Shown piece after piece: positions 44,395 to 54,028 of a stretch of DNA of 64,000 nt; position 1 is the first letter of the stretch, and every line of letters starts with the position of its first letter. Source of the DNA: Neptunomonas antarctica (lineage in GTDB: Bacteria; Pseudomonadota; Gammaproteobacteria; Pseudomonadales; Balneatricaceae); NCBI RefSeq assembly GCF_001305295.1, contig NZ_LJSI01000044.1, forward strand, positions 1 to 64,000. The letters are read 5' to 3'. Made by a program: the position numbers and the translations under genes. The notes beneath the pieces are model-generated. The model made no database searches and was not told the DNA's origin. It saw only the letters and a program-made list of their open reading frames with translations.

Positions 44395-45021
44395 ATGGCA
44401 AAGAAAACAAAACAAGAAGCACTGAAAACCTATCATGCACTTCTGGATGCCGCTGCTGAGCTATTTAGCTATCAGGGTATAAGTCACACGACATTGCATG
44501 ACATCGCCTCAAAAGCGGGCATGACTCGCGGGGCTGTCTATTGGCATTTCAAAAATAAAGAAGATGTCATTAAAGCACTATGGGATAGGGACGCTGCGCC
44601 TATCATGCAGGAATTTATTACTAAAATCACTGCAGTTTCAGCAGCAGAGCCCTGTAACCATTTTAAAAATACCATCAAGGAAATGATAAAGCAGGTCACT
44701 CAGAACCCAAAAGTAAGCCAAACGGTGCGCATCACGCTTAATTCAACTGAAATAACGACTCATCAGACTGAACTGCAGTCTTATCTTGAAGATAAATCGT
44801 TTATTTTTTATCAGGCATTTGTGGTCGCTCTGAGTAATTTAGGGAGCCAGAATTTACTGAAATCAACCCACAGCCCTGAGTTTTTAGCCGGCGCTTTGTG
44901 GAGCTATCTACACGGCCTCGTCGATATCAACATGAATACTCATATTATGAAAATTGATCTGAAAAATAATAGCGATCAATTAATAGATTTGTTCCTTGAT
45001 GGCTATTTTCACGCTGAATAA
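44395..45021 (+). CDS. TetR/AcrR-family efflux repressor
   Basis: 208 residues. The N-terminal TetR helix-turn-helix is clear: LLDAAAELFSYQGISHTTLH, DIASKAGMTRGAVYWHFKNK. The C-terminal ligand-binding half is all-helical and AcrR-like (FLAGALWSYLHGLVDI). Divergent from and 90 bp from the RND adaptor gene, it presumably represses the pump until an effector binds. The dyad at 44319-44336 is a candidate site. Confidence 0.93.
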   Translation: MAKKTKQEALKTYHALLDAAAELFSYQGISHTTLHDIASKAGMTRGAVYWHFKNKEDVIKALWDRDAAPIMQEFITKITAVSAAEPCNHFKNTIKEMIKQVTQNPKVSQTVRITLNSTEITTHQTELQSYLEDKSFIFYQAFVVALSNLGSQNLLKSTHSPEFLAGALWSYLHGLVDINMNTHIMKIDLKNNSDQLIDLFLDGYFHAE

Positions 45022-45058
45022 CCCGTAAAATAGAACCAAAACACACCAGAGATTAACT

Positions 45059-45448
45059 ATGCTATTCATATTACCTGATACTGCAGGAGACCTGATCGTC
45101 GTACAGGCTTCTGAAAAGCTGACAGCAGAAGATTATCAGAACGTATTAGTGCCACTGATTAATGAGAAAATAGGCCCCTACGGGCCATTGCGGGTTGTTA
45201 TCTATCTTGACCAGTCGTTTAGCGGCATGGAAGCGGGAGCTGTTTGGGAAGATGCCAAATTAGGTTTGGAACATACTGAAGACTTTCTTCGCCTGGCCGT
45301 TGTGGGTGGACCTGACTGGATAGAATGGGCAACCAAACTCGGCAACTATCTCATCAAAGGTGAAACCAGGCACTTTGAAGAACGCCAGTTCCTCCAGGCG
45401 CTACACTGGGTAGATGATGTTGAGGCTGGCGTACAAACTGAACAATAA
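45059..45448 (+). CDS. SpoIIAA-like (STAS-fold) protein
   Basis: 129 residues. The layout is that of the SpoIIAA-like family: a short N-terminal sheet (LFILPDTAGDLIVVQASEKL), then TAEDYQNVLVPLINEKIGPY, VIYLDQSFSGMEAGAVWEDA and a C-terminal helix pair (GETRHFEERQFLQALHWVD). The STAS-like fold often binds hydrophobic ligands or partners. It is a cytosolic protein of unknown function, 37 bp after the tetR stop and possibly co-transcribed. Confidence 0.82.
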   Translation: MLFILPDTAGDLIVVQASEKLTAEDYQNVLVPLINEKIGPYGPLRVVIYLDQSFSGMEAGAVWEDAKLGLEHTEDFLRLAVVGGPDWIEWATKLGNYLIKGETRHFEERQFLQALHWVDDVEAGVQTEQ

Positions 45449-45452
45449 CCGG

Positions 45453-45926
45453 TTATGGGCGCTTGCCTAACGTAAACGAGCCATTCTGCTGAAACTGGAT
45501 GGCTTCTTTACGTTTCTTTCCAATGAGAAGCGGGCCGTCATCCAGGAATAGAAAGTTTTTCCAATGCTTTCTAAAGATGTCCCATGTGGTTTCAACAACA
45601 TGTTCTCCCGAATAACAGAAATACACGATACTGTTCCCTTCCCACCCGATGTATTCGTCAACGAGCTCAGGGAGCGCATCAGCATCACCCTCCCATGCAC
45701 TTTGCCAAAACCCTGTTTCGTCCCAGGATGCAGCCTGATTCGCCCAATCATCCTTCGCTAATTCGCTCGCATCAAGACTATCCTGACTAATATTAAGCGC
45801 CCATATTTCACTTGCCCGTTTTACTGTCATGGGTTTAATCAAGGAAAGATCGTCAGCAGAGATCGGCATATCCTGGTGTTGATAAAACCAAAGATGGCGA
45901 TACTCGTTTAAAGGGATATAATTCAT
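45453..45926 (-). CDS. DUF2947-family protein
   Basis: 157 residues with no signal. Conserved features of this gammaproteobacterial hypothetical family: many Trp (HLWFYQHQDMPI, WANQAASWDETGFWQSAWEG, WRKHWKNF-type) and LFLDDGPLLIGKKRKEAIQF near the end. Cytosolic; function unknown. Convergent with the SpoIIAA-like gene, with only 4 bp between stops. Confidence 0.75.
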   Translation of the reverse strand: MNYIPLNEYRHLWFYQHQDMPISADDLSLIKPMTVKRASEIWALNISQDSLDASELAKDDWANQAASWDETGFWQSAWEGDADALPELVDEYIGWEGNSIVYFCYSGEHVVETTWDIFRKHWKNFLFLDDGPLLIGKKRKEAIQFQQNGSFTLGKRP

Positions 45927-46067
45927 TTATTAACTCTATTAAGACGTTTTGGCCAAAGTATACCGGCTAGCGGTCACAGACACACCTGTGTACTCTACAG
46001 GCATACCCATACAAAGTATCTGCCCAATACATTTCATCACGCTCCGCGATCAGGCATAATATGTTCC

Positions 46068-46388
46068 ATGAATAAACGTCCCACCAAAGCACAGACCCGT
46101 CACGAACTTGAACGTAAAGTTCAAGAATTTATCAATAATGGCGGTACCGTTGAAGAAGTCAACAGTGGCGCTACAGGCTTAGAAGACGGAGCCTATCATC
46201 GTAACAGTTTCGTGTTTGGTCATCCTAAACAGGAACGAACACCGGTACCCGAAGCACTCAATGCTATTGATGCTCGTCGCCGGGTGAAAACCGAAAAAAC
46301 AGCATACTCCCCACCCAAACGACCTCATAAGAAAATTATCTATGATGATTTCGGCGAAGTCGTTCGTGAAATTTGGGTTGAAGAATAA
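46068..46388 (+). CDS. Small basic conserved hypothetical protein
   Basis: 106 residues: KAQTRHELERKVQEFINNGG forms a helix, followed by a disordered basic middle (RTPVPEALNAIDARRRVKTE) and a conserved-looking tail (KKIIYDDFGEVVREIWVEE). No signal peptide or membrane segment. I do not recognise a family. The composition suggests a small nucleic-acid- or polymerase-associated protein, but that is a guess. Monocistronic, upstream of the hibernation factor gene. Confidence 0.65.
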   Translation: MNKRPTKAQTRHELERKVQEFINNGGTVEEVNSGATGLEDGAYHRNSFVFGHPKQERTPVPEALNAIDARRRVKTEKTAYSPPKRPHKKIIYDDFGEVVREIWVEE

Positions 46389-46549
46389 AGCTGTAAAATC
46401 CCTTTCCTTTTCCGCTAAATCGGGTCTATAGTGAATTTAGAGCAATTAATCTATTCACTACAACCAAACGGAGCTCCACCGCGTCACGATATCAATGTTG
46501 ATTTATACGCAGCTGTTACAGTTGCATTTTTACAAAGTAAGGAAATTAT

Positions 46550-46924
46550 ATGATCATCAACATCACTAACCGTCACGATAAAGTTTCTCCTTCAGTTCGC
46601 GAAAAAATTGAATCTTGGCTAGAACAAAGTCAGGAACGATACGACAATATATCAACCGTACAGGTTACTCTTGACAAAACAGACCGACTGGAAGAGGTAG
46701 AAGCCACCCTACATACAGCTGGCAGAGAAATTAATGCCAAAGCATCTGATGAAAATCTCTTTGTCGCTTTGGATGCACTGGCTCAAAAAATCGATCGTCA
46801 GTTAGCTAAGCTTCATGACAAACAAGTGCACAAAAAAGGCACACCAAAACACACCACGCTGATTGGTGAAGAGGCCATTAATGATGATGACATTGATGAC
46901 GAAGAAGAGGTTTACCAAGCTTAG
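46550..46924 (+). CDS. hpf: Ribosome hibernation-promoting factor, short HPF/RaiA
   Basis: 124 residues. One beta-alpha-beta HPF/RaiA fold (MIINITNRHDKVSPSVREKI, VQVTLDKTDRLEEVEATLHT, VALDALAQKIDRQLAKLHDK), then a basic HKKGTPKH patch and an acidic tail (DDDIDDEEEV). Short HPFs bind the 30S decoding centre and promote dormancy or dimerisation. It is not in the usual rpoN-ptsN cluster, so this may be a second paralogue. Own terminator at 46961. Confidence 0.87.
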   Translation: MIINITNRHDKVSPSVREKIESWLEQSQERYDNISTVQVTLDKTDRLEEVEATLHTAGREINAKASDENLFVALDALAQKIDRQLAKLHDKQVHKKGTPKHTTLIGEEAINDDDIDDEEEVYQA

Positions 46925-46960
46925 TCATCACTTTTTTTAATAAATCCAGTTTATATAGAT

Positions 46961-46983
46961 AAAGGCCCTGCGGGGCCTTTTTT
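46961..46983 (+). terminator. Rho-independent terminator of hpf
   Basis: AAAGGCCC, loop TGCG, GGGCCTTT followed by T residues. Confidence 0.92.
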
Positions 46984-47033
46984 CTTGTTAGCTTTTAACA
47001 TTCACATCATGACCAACAATACAGGCTTCAAAA

Positions 47034-47891
47034 ATGGAACAGGACATTGCTATTGAGCTTCTCAGCCAAACACGTGTAAGTAATGGCTGGTTAAAACGGA
47101 TTAGCCACCATTCAACAACAACCAAAAGCCGTATGACTTTAGCCATTTACCTACCGGACACCGCTAATGACAAGCCACTTCCGGTCCTTTATTGGCTATC
47201 AGGTCTGACGTGTAATGATGAAAACTTTTGCCAGAAAGCCGGTGCATTAAAGCTCGCATCAGAATTAGGCCTCGCGATTGTCTGTCCTGATACCAGCCCA
47301 CGGGGTACAGATTACCCAGGTGAGCATGATTCATGGGATTTTGGCAGTGCGGCTGGCTTTTATCTGAATGCAACCCAGGCTCCCTGGTCCGAAACATACC
47401 AGATGTATGACTATGTTGTGACTGAATTACCTTCGCTGATCGAACAAAACTTTCCTGTTTCAGACCTGAAATCAATTAGCGGTCATTCGATGGGCGGCCA
47501 TGGAGCTCTGATATGTGCTTTAAAAAATCCCGGACACTACCGCTCGGTCTCCGCCTTTTCACCCGTTACTAATCCATCACAGTGTCCATGGGGAGAAAAA
47601 GCCTTTTCGCATTATTTAGGCAGTAACAAGCAAGCCTGGGAAGCTTATGATGCCTGCGAACTGATCCGTACATCTTTAACCGAACGACTGCCGTTACTCA
47701 TTGATCAGGGAAGTGCTGACTCTTTCCTTGATGTGCAGCTAAAACCCGACAATCTGAAACAAGCATGTGAGGCCGTTAATCATCCGCTCACACTGAGAGT
47801 ACAACCGGAGTACGATCACAGTTACTATTTCATCAGTACCTTTATTGATGATCACCTGAAGCACCACGCAACAGCGTTAGGGATTTTATAA
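47034..47891 (+). CDS. fghA: S-formylglutathione hydrolase
   Basis: 285 residues. Alpha/beta hydrolase of the esterase-D family with an LSGLTCNDENF motif, nucleophile Ser152 in ISGHSMGGHGAL, Asp in DQGSADSFL (about 228) and His in YDHSYYF (about 262). It hydrolyses S-formylglutathione to glutathione and formate, the second step of glutathione-dependent formaldehyde oxidation. The partner dehydrogenase gene is not adjacent. Confidence 0.95.
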   Translation: MEQDIAIELLSQTRVSNGWLKRISHHSTTTKSRMTLAIYLPDTANDKPLPVLYWLSGLTCNDENFCQKAGALKLASELGLAIVCPDTSPRGTDYPGEHDSWDFGSAAGFYLNATQAPWSETYQMYDYVVTELPSLIEQNFPVSDLKSISGHSMGGHGALICALKNPGHYRSVSAFSPVTNPSQCPWGEKAFSHYLGSNKQAWEAYDACELIRTSLTERLPLLIDQGSADSFLDVQLKPDNLKQACEAVNHPLTLRVQPEYDHSYYFISTFIDDHLKHHATALGIL

Positions 47892-47917
47892 GCAATGGAC
47901 CTACGGAGGAGAAGGAT

Positions 47918-48889
47918 ATGTTTTTAAGCACTCTTGGCATTAAACGCGTCAGCGAGCTATTCGTTAAAATAGCTTCGTATTCTTTGATACTGTTCCCCGT
48001 ATATGGACATACAAGTAACCTGTGGCTAGCGCCACTTTTACAGGACCACACGCTGGTAGGAAAAATTTATAATATTGAGCAGCAGCAGTTTATCAGTGAA
48101 GCCGCCTTATTTTCAGCCTTACAACAAACGCCCTATATTCTCGTAGGCGAAAAGCATGATAACAATGATCACCATCGTCTTGAACAACGGATTTTAGAAC
48201 AGTTATTAAACGATTCGTCTACTCAGGTCGTTTTTGAAATGCTGACTCTGGAACAACAATCCAAAATCAATACATTGAATACAGACGATACGCTTGAAAA
48301 GATGAACCAGAAACTAGAGTGGAATGATAAAGGCTGGCCATGGAATGATTACGGCCCCTTAATCGAAACCGCGGTGCGACGGCATGCTTCGATAAAAGCA
48401 GGTAACATCAACACATCAACCATAAAAGAAATTTATCGACTGGCCAGTTCTCAGCAGACATCTTCAGCAGCGGGTTTCAAAACAGTCGAAAAGATCTCTG
48501 ATAAGGTTAAAGAAACCATACTGAATCAAGTGTATGAGAGCCATTGTCAGATGATGCCCAGAGATCAGCTGGTACCGATGCTCGCTATACAATTGGAGCG
48601 GGATGCGAGTATGGCTAATGCCATGGTCACAACAGGCCGAGGCCCTTCTGTGCTGATTGCTGGCAGCTTCCATACGCTAAAAGATGTCGGTGTGCCGCTG
48701 CATCTACAACAATTGACGCATAGCACGCTAAAGACGCTGCTACTATCTGAAGTCGCAGAAGGTAAAAACAACCCAGAGGATTATGCCTCATCCAGTGAAG
48801 CCGACTACATCTGGTTCACCCCGATGCAATCGAATGAAGATCATTGTGATGACTTACGCCTCCGGCATAAGTCATCTGCTGATCAATAA
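47918..48889 (+). CDS. ChaN-family haem-binding-like protein
   Basis: 323 residues. An N-terminal export segment (about 15-30), then the ChaN/DUF399 fold: TPYILVGEKHDNNDHHRLEQ, VVFEMLTLEQQSKINT, WPWNDYGPLIETAVRRHASI, GPSVLIAGSFHTLKDVGVPL. Members bind haem or are iron-regulated surface lipoproteins. This one lacks an obvious lipobox. Strong ribosome site GGAGGAGAAGG. It lies 27 bp after the S-formylglutathione hydrolase gene, so the two probably share a transcript. Confidence 0.85.
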   Translation: MFLSTLGIKRVSELFVKIASYSLILFPVYGHTSNLWLAPLLQDHTLVGKIYNIEQQQFISEAALFSALQQTPYILVGEKHDNNDHHRLEQRILEQLLNDSSTQVVFEMLTLEQQSKINTLNTDDTLEKMNQKLEWNDKGWPWNDYGPLIETAVRRHASIKAGNINTSTIKEIYRLASSQQTSSAAGFKTVEKISDKVKETILNQVYESHCQMMPRDQLVPMLAIQLERDASMANAMVTTGRGPSVLIAGSFHTLKDVGVPLHLQQLTHSTLKTLLLSEVAEGKNNPEDYASSSEADYIWFTPMQSNEDHCDDLRLRHKSSADQ

Positions 48890-48934
48890 GTAATAAAATG
48901 GAATAACTGATCAAACCCGTAACAACACAGCTCT

Positions 48935-49720
48935 TCACATCATCGTGAATGAGTCAGCATCCTGCCATGCAGGAAACACCTCTCTGAATTGCTGAACTTC
49001 GCTTAAATTCAGCACCACAGTCTCAACAAAACTCTGCCCTTGTGGTTTATCCAGCATCAGCTCACCCTTAAAATTAATGGCTAACGAATCACCACTGTAA
49101 TGCAGCCCAATACCGTCTTCTCCTACACGATTTACACCCAGCATATAACATTGGTTTTCGATCGCCCGGGCCTGCAACAAAATACGCCAGGGATTACGAC
49201 GAGGTGCGGGCCAGTTAGCAACACAAATGGCCAGATCATAATCATTCTGGTTACGCATAGACACAGGAAAACGCAAGTCATAGCAGATAGTTGGCAATAT
49301 ACGCCACCCAGCATACTCAAAAATAACTCGCTCAGAGCCCGCCCTATAATGCTCATGTTCATTACCCATGCGGAACAGGTGGCGCTTGTCATAAGACTGC
49401 ACATCTCCTGTCGGAGATACCAGCAGCATCCGATTAATGTATTGAGTGCCTTCTTGAATAGCCACAGAACCACACACAGCAGCATTCAACGCTACCGCCT
49501 GGGCCTGCATCCATAAAAGCGTCTCTCCTTCCATTGGTTCAGAATGTCGCTCAGGGCTCATCATAAAGCAGGTAGTAAACATTTCTGGCAAAATAATCAG
49601 ATCAGCCTGCCCTGCAAGCGATTGCATTTTTTCAGCCAGCATCTGTCGATTTTCTTCGGGCGACTGCCAAACCAGCTCTGTTTGAATCAGTGTTACGCGT
49701 AAATTTTCTATCGGCACCAT
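48935..49720 (-). CDS. yafV: Omega-amidase / nitrilase-superfamily hydrolase (YafV-like)
   Basis: 261 residues from the ATG at 49720 (AGGAG upstream). The nitrilase triad is visible: Glu in LIILPEMFTTCF, Lys in YDKRHLF, Cys in PTICYDLRFP. It cleaves alpha-ketoglutaramate or alpha-ketosuccinamate type omega-amides. Directly upstream on the same strand is an aminotransferase that generates such keto acids, a pairing established for methionine salvage (YbdL-YafV/Nit2). Confidence 0.92.
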   Translation of the reverse strand: MVPIENLRVTLIQTELVWQSPEENRQMLAEKMQSLAGQADLIILPEMFTTCFMMSPERHSEPMEGETLLWMQAQAVALNAAVCGSVAIQEGTQYINRMLLVSPTGDVQSYDKRHLFRMGNEHEHYRAGSERVIFEYAGWRILPTICYDLRFPVSMRNQNDYDLAICVANWPAPRRNPWRILLQARAIENQCYMLGVNRVGEDGIGLHYSGDSLAINFKGELMLDKPQGQSFVETVVLNLSEVQQFREVFPAWQDADSFTMM

Positions 49721-49783
49721 GCCTGCTCTCCTAACTATTCCTGTTTTCCTTATCACTATCTGGGAACGACCCGGATCACGACC

Positions 49784-50932
49784 TTATATCGCAATAAGAC
49801 GCGCCGCTGCATTCCTTAAGGTCTCATCACCTTTTGCAAAACAGAAACGAATTAACTTCATTTCAGGATTTGTATTACAGAAAACCGAGACAGGTATCGC
49901 CGCCACTCCCACTTCTTTAATCAACCACTGACAGAACTCTACATCGTTCAACTCACTGATCGCACTGTAGTCTACCAGCTGAAAATAGGTACCTTCAGCG
50001 GGCGTAAATGAGAATTTTCCTGGCGCTAAAAGTGAGTTGAATAAGTCGCGTTTTTGCTGATAGAACGCCGGTAACTCATGATAATGCGACGGTTGCTCGC
50101 GCATAATATCGGCCAATGCAAACTGCATCGGTGTGGAGGTCGAAAACGTAAGATATTGGTGAACTTTACGAAGCTCGACTGACAACACCGCAGGTGCCAC
50201 GCAATATCCGATTTTCCAACCAGTCGTGTGGTAAGTTTTACCAAAAGAGGACACCACAAAACTGCGTTGATATAGCTCAGGATGGCTGAGTAAACTGTGG
50301 TGCTGATGACCATCAAACACGATGTGCTCATATACCTCATCACCCAGCAACAGGATATCAGTATCACGTACCAGCGCTGCCAATTGTTCAAGGTCCTCTG
50401 CCGATAAAATAGAACCGGTTGGATTATGTGGTGTATTAATAATGATCATGCGCGTTTTCGGCGTAATAGCATCTTTTAACTGCTGCCAATCAATACGAAA
50501 AGCAGGCGCGTGTAACTGCAAATGAACAGCCACGCCACCATTGAGTTCAATCGCAGGCTCATAACTATCATAGGCAGGATCAAAAATAATCACCTCATCG
50601 TCGCGTCTGACAACTGCGGCAATCGCTGCAAAGAGAGCTTCGGTGGCACCGGATGTTACCGTTACCTCGGTTTCAGGCGACACTGTCTTGCCATAAAGCA
50701 TTGCCACTTTTTTAGCAATTTCTTCACGCAGCGCCGGTATACCTGTCATAGGTGCATATTGATTCGCTCCTTGAGAAATATATTGCCCCACGGAACCTAA
50801 TAAGTTTTTAGGGCCATCAAAGTCAGGAAAACCCTGAGACAGATTGATGGCCTTATATTCTGCAGCCATCTGAGACATCACAGTAAAAATAGTCGTGCCG
50901 ACTTTGGGTAATTTCGTGGCAGGATAGTTCAT
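49784..50932 (-). CDS. ybdL: Methionine-type aminotransferase (YbdL family)
   Basis: 382 residues. A fold-type I PLP enzyme with the Schiff-base Lys in SSFGKTYHTTGWKIGY, the N-terminal INLSQGFPDFDGP, the substrate-binding NTPHNPTGSIL and the C-terminal Arg in IRFCFAKGDETL. YbdL-type enzymes transaminate methionine, Phe and Tyr with glutamine as amino donor, producing omega-amides for the next enzyme. 63 bp from the omega-amidase start, in the same direction: a functional pair. Confidence 0.93.
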   Translation of the reverse strand: MNYPATKLPKVGTTIFTVMSQMAAEYKAINLSQGFPDFDGPKNLLGSVGQYISQGANQYAPMTGIPALREEIAKKVAMLYGKTVSPETEVTVTSGATEALFAAIAAVVRRDDEVIIFDPAYDSYEPAIELNGGVAVHLQLHAPAFRIDWQQLKDAITPKTRMIIINTPHNPTGSILSAEDLEQLAALVRDTDILLLGDEVYEHIVFDGHQHHSLLSHPELYQRSFVVSSFGKTYHTTGWKIGYCVAPAVLSVELRKVHQYLTFSTSTPMQFALADIMREQPSHYHELPAFYQQKRDLFNSLLAPGKFSFTPAEGTYFQLVDYSAISELNDVEFCQWLIKEVGVAAIPVSVFCNTNPEMKLIRFCFAKGDETLRNAAARLIAI

Positions 50933-51530
50933 TTAAGGAAGCCCGGTATAAAATAAAGAAGGAGGTCATTGATACGCGATTAGACGGCGAATACCCTTTT
51001 AGTCACGCTCTATAGTGTGACTTTAATATAGTCAGTTTTGGGCAATTCAGCGACTAATTTCGGGCTTCTTTACAATAATGCAACTTCTCCGCCATAGGAC
51101 CTAAAATAAATGGAAAGCCCATACAACTGAAATCGCTATATCGATTTCAGTTGTATCTCCAGCATTAGCATCTTTAATTTCGCCCAGGGCGGCTCAACCC
51201 AGAATGGGGCAGTGATATAACAAAAAGAAACAAAGCGGGGCATGTAGCATCGAAATACGCACCAGCTTGATACATACGTCAGCTGTTTATGCAAACACCC
51301 AAAAAACATAAAAAAGAATAATTTGTCGATTACATGAAAACAACAGATAAAACATAATGTTTTAATCTTTAATTTAGGTATTATTACTTAAATCAAAGCT
51401 TTCCAAAGGTTAAGTTTGCATTAATGCTCCGTAATACCTTAGGGTAAAGATAGAAAACAAATAGTATCCAACTACAGATTTTGAATTTGCAGGCAACAAA
51501 AAAACAAATTGTAGCGAGGCATAAAAATAA
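50933..51530. other. 598-bp divergent control region of the polyamine ABC operon
   Basis: Divergent promoters for the aminotransferase and potA-like genes. No gene seen. It contains a strong inverted repeat at 51121-51156 and a weaker 8-bp dyad at 51001-51022 (AGTCACGC/GTGTGACT, one mismatch). AT-rich toward the operon start. Confidence 0.6.
51121..51156. repeat. Perfect 15-bp inverted repeat
   Basis: ATACAACTGAAATCG and CGATTTCAGTTGTAT flank the six bases CTATAT with no mismatch. No T-run follows on either strand, so it is not a standard terminator. It lies about 375 bp before the ABC operon. An operator or structured RNA is possible. Confidence 0.8.
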
Positions 51531-52631
51531 ATGGAAAATTCAGCTTCCAATGAGGCTTTTGTACGATTTGACGGTGTTCAGAAAAGCTACGATGGAAAAA
51601 TACTCGTAGTTAAGGACTTGAACATCGACATTCCACGCGGAGAGTTTCTAACCATGCTTGGGCCTTCCGGTTCAGGGAAAACAACTTCATTAATGATGTT
51701 GGCAGGATTTGAAACCGCAACCCACGGCGATATATATCTGGATGGCCAAGCCATCAACAACGTGGCACCCCACAAACGGGGTATAGGTATGGTGTTCCAA
51801 AACTATGCCTTGTTTCCGCATATGACGGTTGCTGAGAACCTAGCCTTTCCACTTCAAGTCCGCAAAATGGGTAAATCAGACATAGAGACGCGGGTAAACA
51901 GAGCACTTGATATGGTCGAACTGGGTAGCTTCGGAGACCGACGCCCTGCTCAGTTATCCGGTGGCCAGCAACAACGTGTTGCGGTAGCCCGGGCATTGGT
52001 ATTTGAGCCTGAGCTTATTCTTATGGATGAACCACTCGGTGCGCTGGACAAAAACCTGCGTGAACAGATGCAATATGAGATCAAACATATTCACGAGCGT
52101 CTTGGCGTCACCGTCGTTTATGTGACCCATGATCAATCTGAAGCACTGACAATGTCTAACCGCATAGCCGTATTTAACGACGGTGTGATTCAACAATTAG
52201 CCCCCCCTTCCGAACTATACGAAAAACCGATCAACTCCTTTGTTGCCCAGTTTATTGGCGAGAACAATAAACTGTCTGGCACGCTGCAATCAACCCAGGA
52301 TGGTGTCTGTAAGATCCGCTTATCCACTGGAGAAGAAGTTACAGCTCTCGATATAAATACCGATGGGATTGGTAAAGAAAGCACTCTTTCTTTACGCCCT
52401 GAACGGGTATTTCTCGATCCGGTAGAAGGACAATGTGACAACATTTTCAAAGGCAAGGTTGAGGAAGTTATCTACCTTGGAGATCACAAGCGTGTGCGTA
52501 TGAACGTATGCGGCCATAAAGATTTCATTGTTAAGGTCGCCAACTCAACTGATAACAAGGGACTGCAAGTGGGTGGAACATCAGCCATTGGCTGGTCGTC
52601 CAAAGACTGTCGTGCTCTTAATCCGGCCTGA
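51531..52631 (+). CDS. potA: Spermidine/putrescine ABC transporter ATPase (PotA-like)
   Basis: 366 residues. ABC ATPase with Walker A GPSGSGKTTS (about 45), signature LSGGQQQRVAVARAL, Walker B LILMDEP and H-loop VYVTHDQSEALT. A C-terminal TOBE domain (about 285-360) is typical of PotA and its relatives. It powers import of polyamines through the two permeases encoded downstream. The first gene of a four-gene run. Confidence 0.9.
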   Translation: MENSASNEAFVRFDGVQKSYDGKILVVKDLNIDIPRGEFLTMLGPSGSGKTTSLMMLAGFETATHGDIYLDGQAINNVAPHKRGIGMVFQNYALFPHMTVAENLAFPLQVRKMGKSDIETRVNRALDMVELGSFGDRRPAQLSGGQQQRVAVARALVFEPELILMDEPLGALDKNLREQMQYEIKHIHERLGVTVVYVTHDQSEALTMSNRIAVFNDGVIQQLAPPSELYEKPINSFVAQFIGENNKLSGTLQSTQDGVCKIRLSTGEEVTALDINTDGIGKESTLSLRPERVFLDPVEGQCDNIFKGKVEEVIYLGDHKRVRMNVCGHKDFIVKVANSTDNKGLQVGGTSAIGWSSKDCRALNPA

Positions 52632-52739
52632 TAGCATCATGTTGCTAAATATATAAAAATAATCAATCACAATTAGATGAACTTTTTAACAGCGTCTTCA
52701 AACAGACGTCATGTCATAAAGTCTTAGAGGAAATACCAA

Positions 52740-53834
52740 ATGAAGAAGTTTTCCAAACTAAAGTCTGTCGTGGCAATCGGTGCTGCGATCTGCGTTTCTA
52801 CTGCAATGGCTGCAGAAACCCTGACGGCCGTATCATGGGGCGGCGCATACACACAGTCTCAACGCGCGGCTTATAGTGACCCCTTCACGGCTAAAACCGG
52901 CATCAAGATCGTCGATGCAGATAAGTCAGGTAACGCTCTGGCCGGTCTTCGTGCACAACAAGAAGCAGGTAACATTACCTGGGACATTGTTGATATATTG
53001 GAAGGGGATGCCATGCTGGCCTGTGACGAAGGCCTTGCGCAAGTGCTGGATTATGAAAAAGACTTAAATCCCGGTGCAGACGGCACCCCTGTTATGGAGG
53101 ACTTTGTAGAAGGATCTCTCTCTGGCTGCTTCGTTCCAAGCATTGTTTACTCCACACTGTTTTCATTCAACAACAACGCATTCCCGGGTGAAAAGCCGAA
53201 AACTATTGCTGATGTATTCAACGTCAAAAAATTTCCGGGTAAACGCGCCCTACAGAAAATACCCGATGCTAACCTTGAATGGGCACTGGCTGCTGACGGT
53301 GTTCCCTATGAAGACGTTTATACTGTCCTCGGAACTCCTGAAGGTGTAGACCGTGCTTTCGCTAAACTCGATACCATCAAGGATAGTGTAATCTGGTGGG
53401 AAGCGGGTGCACAACCACCACAGCTACTGGCCGACGAAGAAGTTGCCATTGCTTCCGCTTATAACGGCCGTATTTTTAACGCTCAGGTAGTTGAAAACCA
53501 ACCATTCACGCTAATCTGGGACGGTCAGGTATTCGAGCTGGACGGTTATATCGTTCCTAAAGGTACACCTAACAAGAAAGCGGCTATGGACTATCTTCGC
53601 TTTGCGACTGACACCCAGCGCCTTGCAGATCAGAGCAAATATATCTCTTACGGGCCTGCTCGTAAGTCTTCCGCACCTTTAGTCTCCACACATAAAGAAA
53701 CCGGTGTAGAGATGGCGCCTCACATGCCTACTAACCCAGCAAACTTCAAAACGCCTATTAAAAAGAATGCAGCGTTCTGGGCTGATAATGGTGATGAACT
53801 ACGTCAGCGCTTCAACGCATGGCTTATACAATAA
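52740..53834 (+). CDS. potD: Polyamine ABC transporter substrate-binding protein
   Basis: 364 residues. The signal peptide is cleaved near TAMAAETL. Family 1 periplasmic binding protein of PotD/PotF style: LTAVSWGGAYTQSQRAAYSD, NITWDIVDILEGDAMLACD, EVAIASAYNGRIFNAQ. The two Asp/Glu-rich ligand loops fit a cationic polyamine, but the substrate is inferred. It lies 108 bp after potA and is followed by a terminator-like hairpin at 53848 that may attenuate the permease genes. Confidence 0.88.
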   Translation: MKKFSKLKSVVAIGAAICVSTAMAAETLTAVSWGGAYTQSQRAAYSDPFTAKTGIKIVDADKSGNALAGLRAQQEAGNITWDIVDILEGDAMLACDEGLAQVLDYEKDLNPGADGTPVMEDFVEGSLSGCFVPSIVYSTLFSFNNNAFPGEKPKTIADVFNVKKFPGKRALQKIPDANLEWALAADGVPYEDVYTVLGTPEGVDRAFAKLDTIKDSVIWWEAGAQPPQLLADEEVAIASAYNGRIFNAQVVENQPFTLIWDGQVFELDGYIVPKGTPNKKAAMDYLRFATDTQRLADQSKYISYGPARKSSAPLVSTHKETGVEMAPHMPTNPANFKTPIKKNAAFWADNGDELRQRFNAWLIQ

Positions 53835-53847
53835 GAGAGTAAACTGC

Positions 53848-53870
53848 GGGGGCTTCCCAGCCCCCTCTTT
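53848..53870 (+). terminator. Attenuating hairpin after the potD-like gene
   Basis: GGGGGCT, loop TCCC, AGCCCCC followed by TCTTTATT, 14 bp after the binding-protein stop. It is likely partial, making more binding protein than permease. Confidence 0.7.
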
Positions 53871-54028
53871 ATTAGTTTAAATACTGATTTCCACGCTAAG
53901 GTCAGAAGCTTAACCTAGCACAGAATCAGAATTTGGTCTGAGTTTGGATGATGACTCACACCACGGGCGGTCATTACCTCATACAACCGCCATTTTAATT
54001 CATCTTTATTAAAGGGTTTGTGTTTCTC

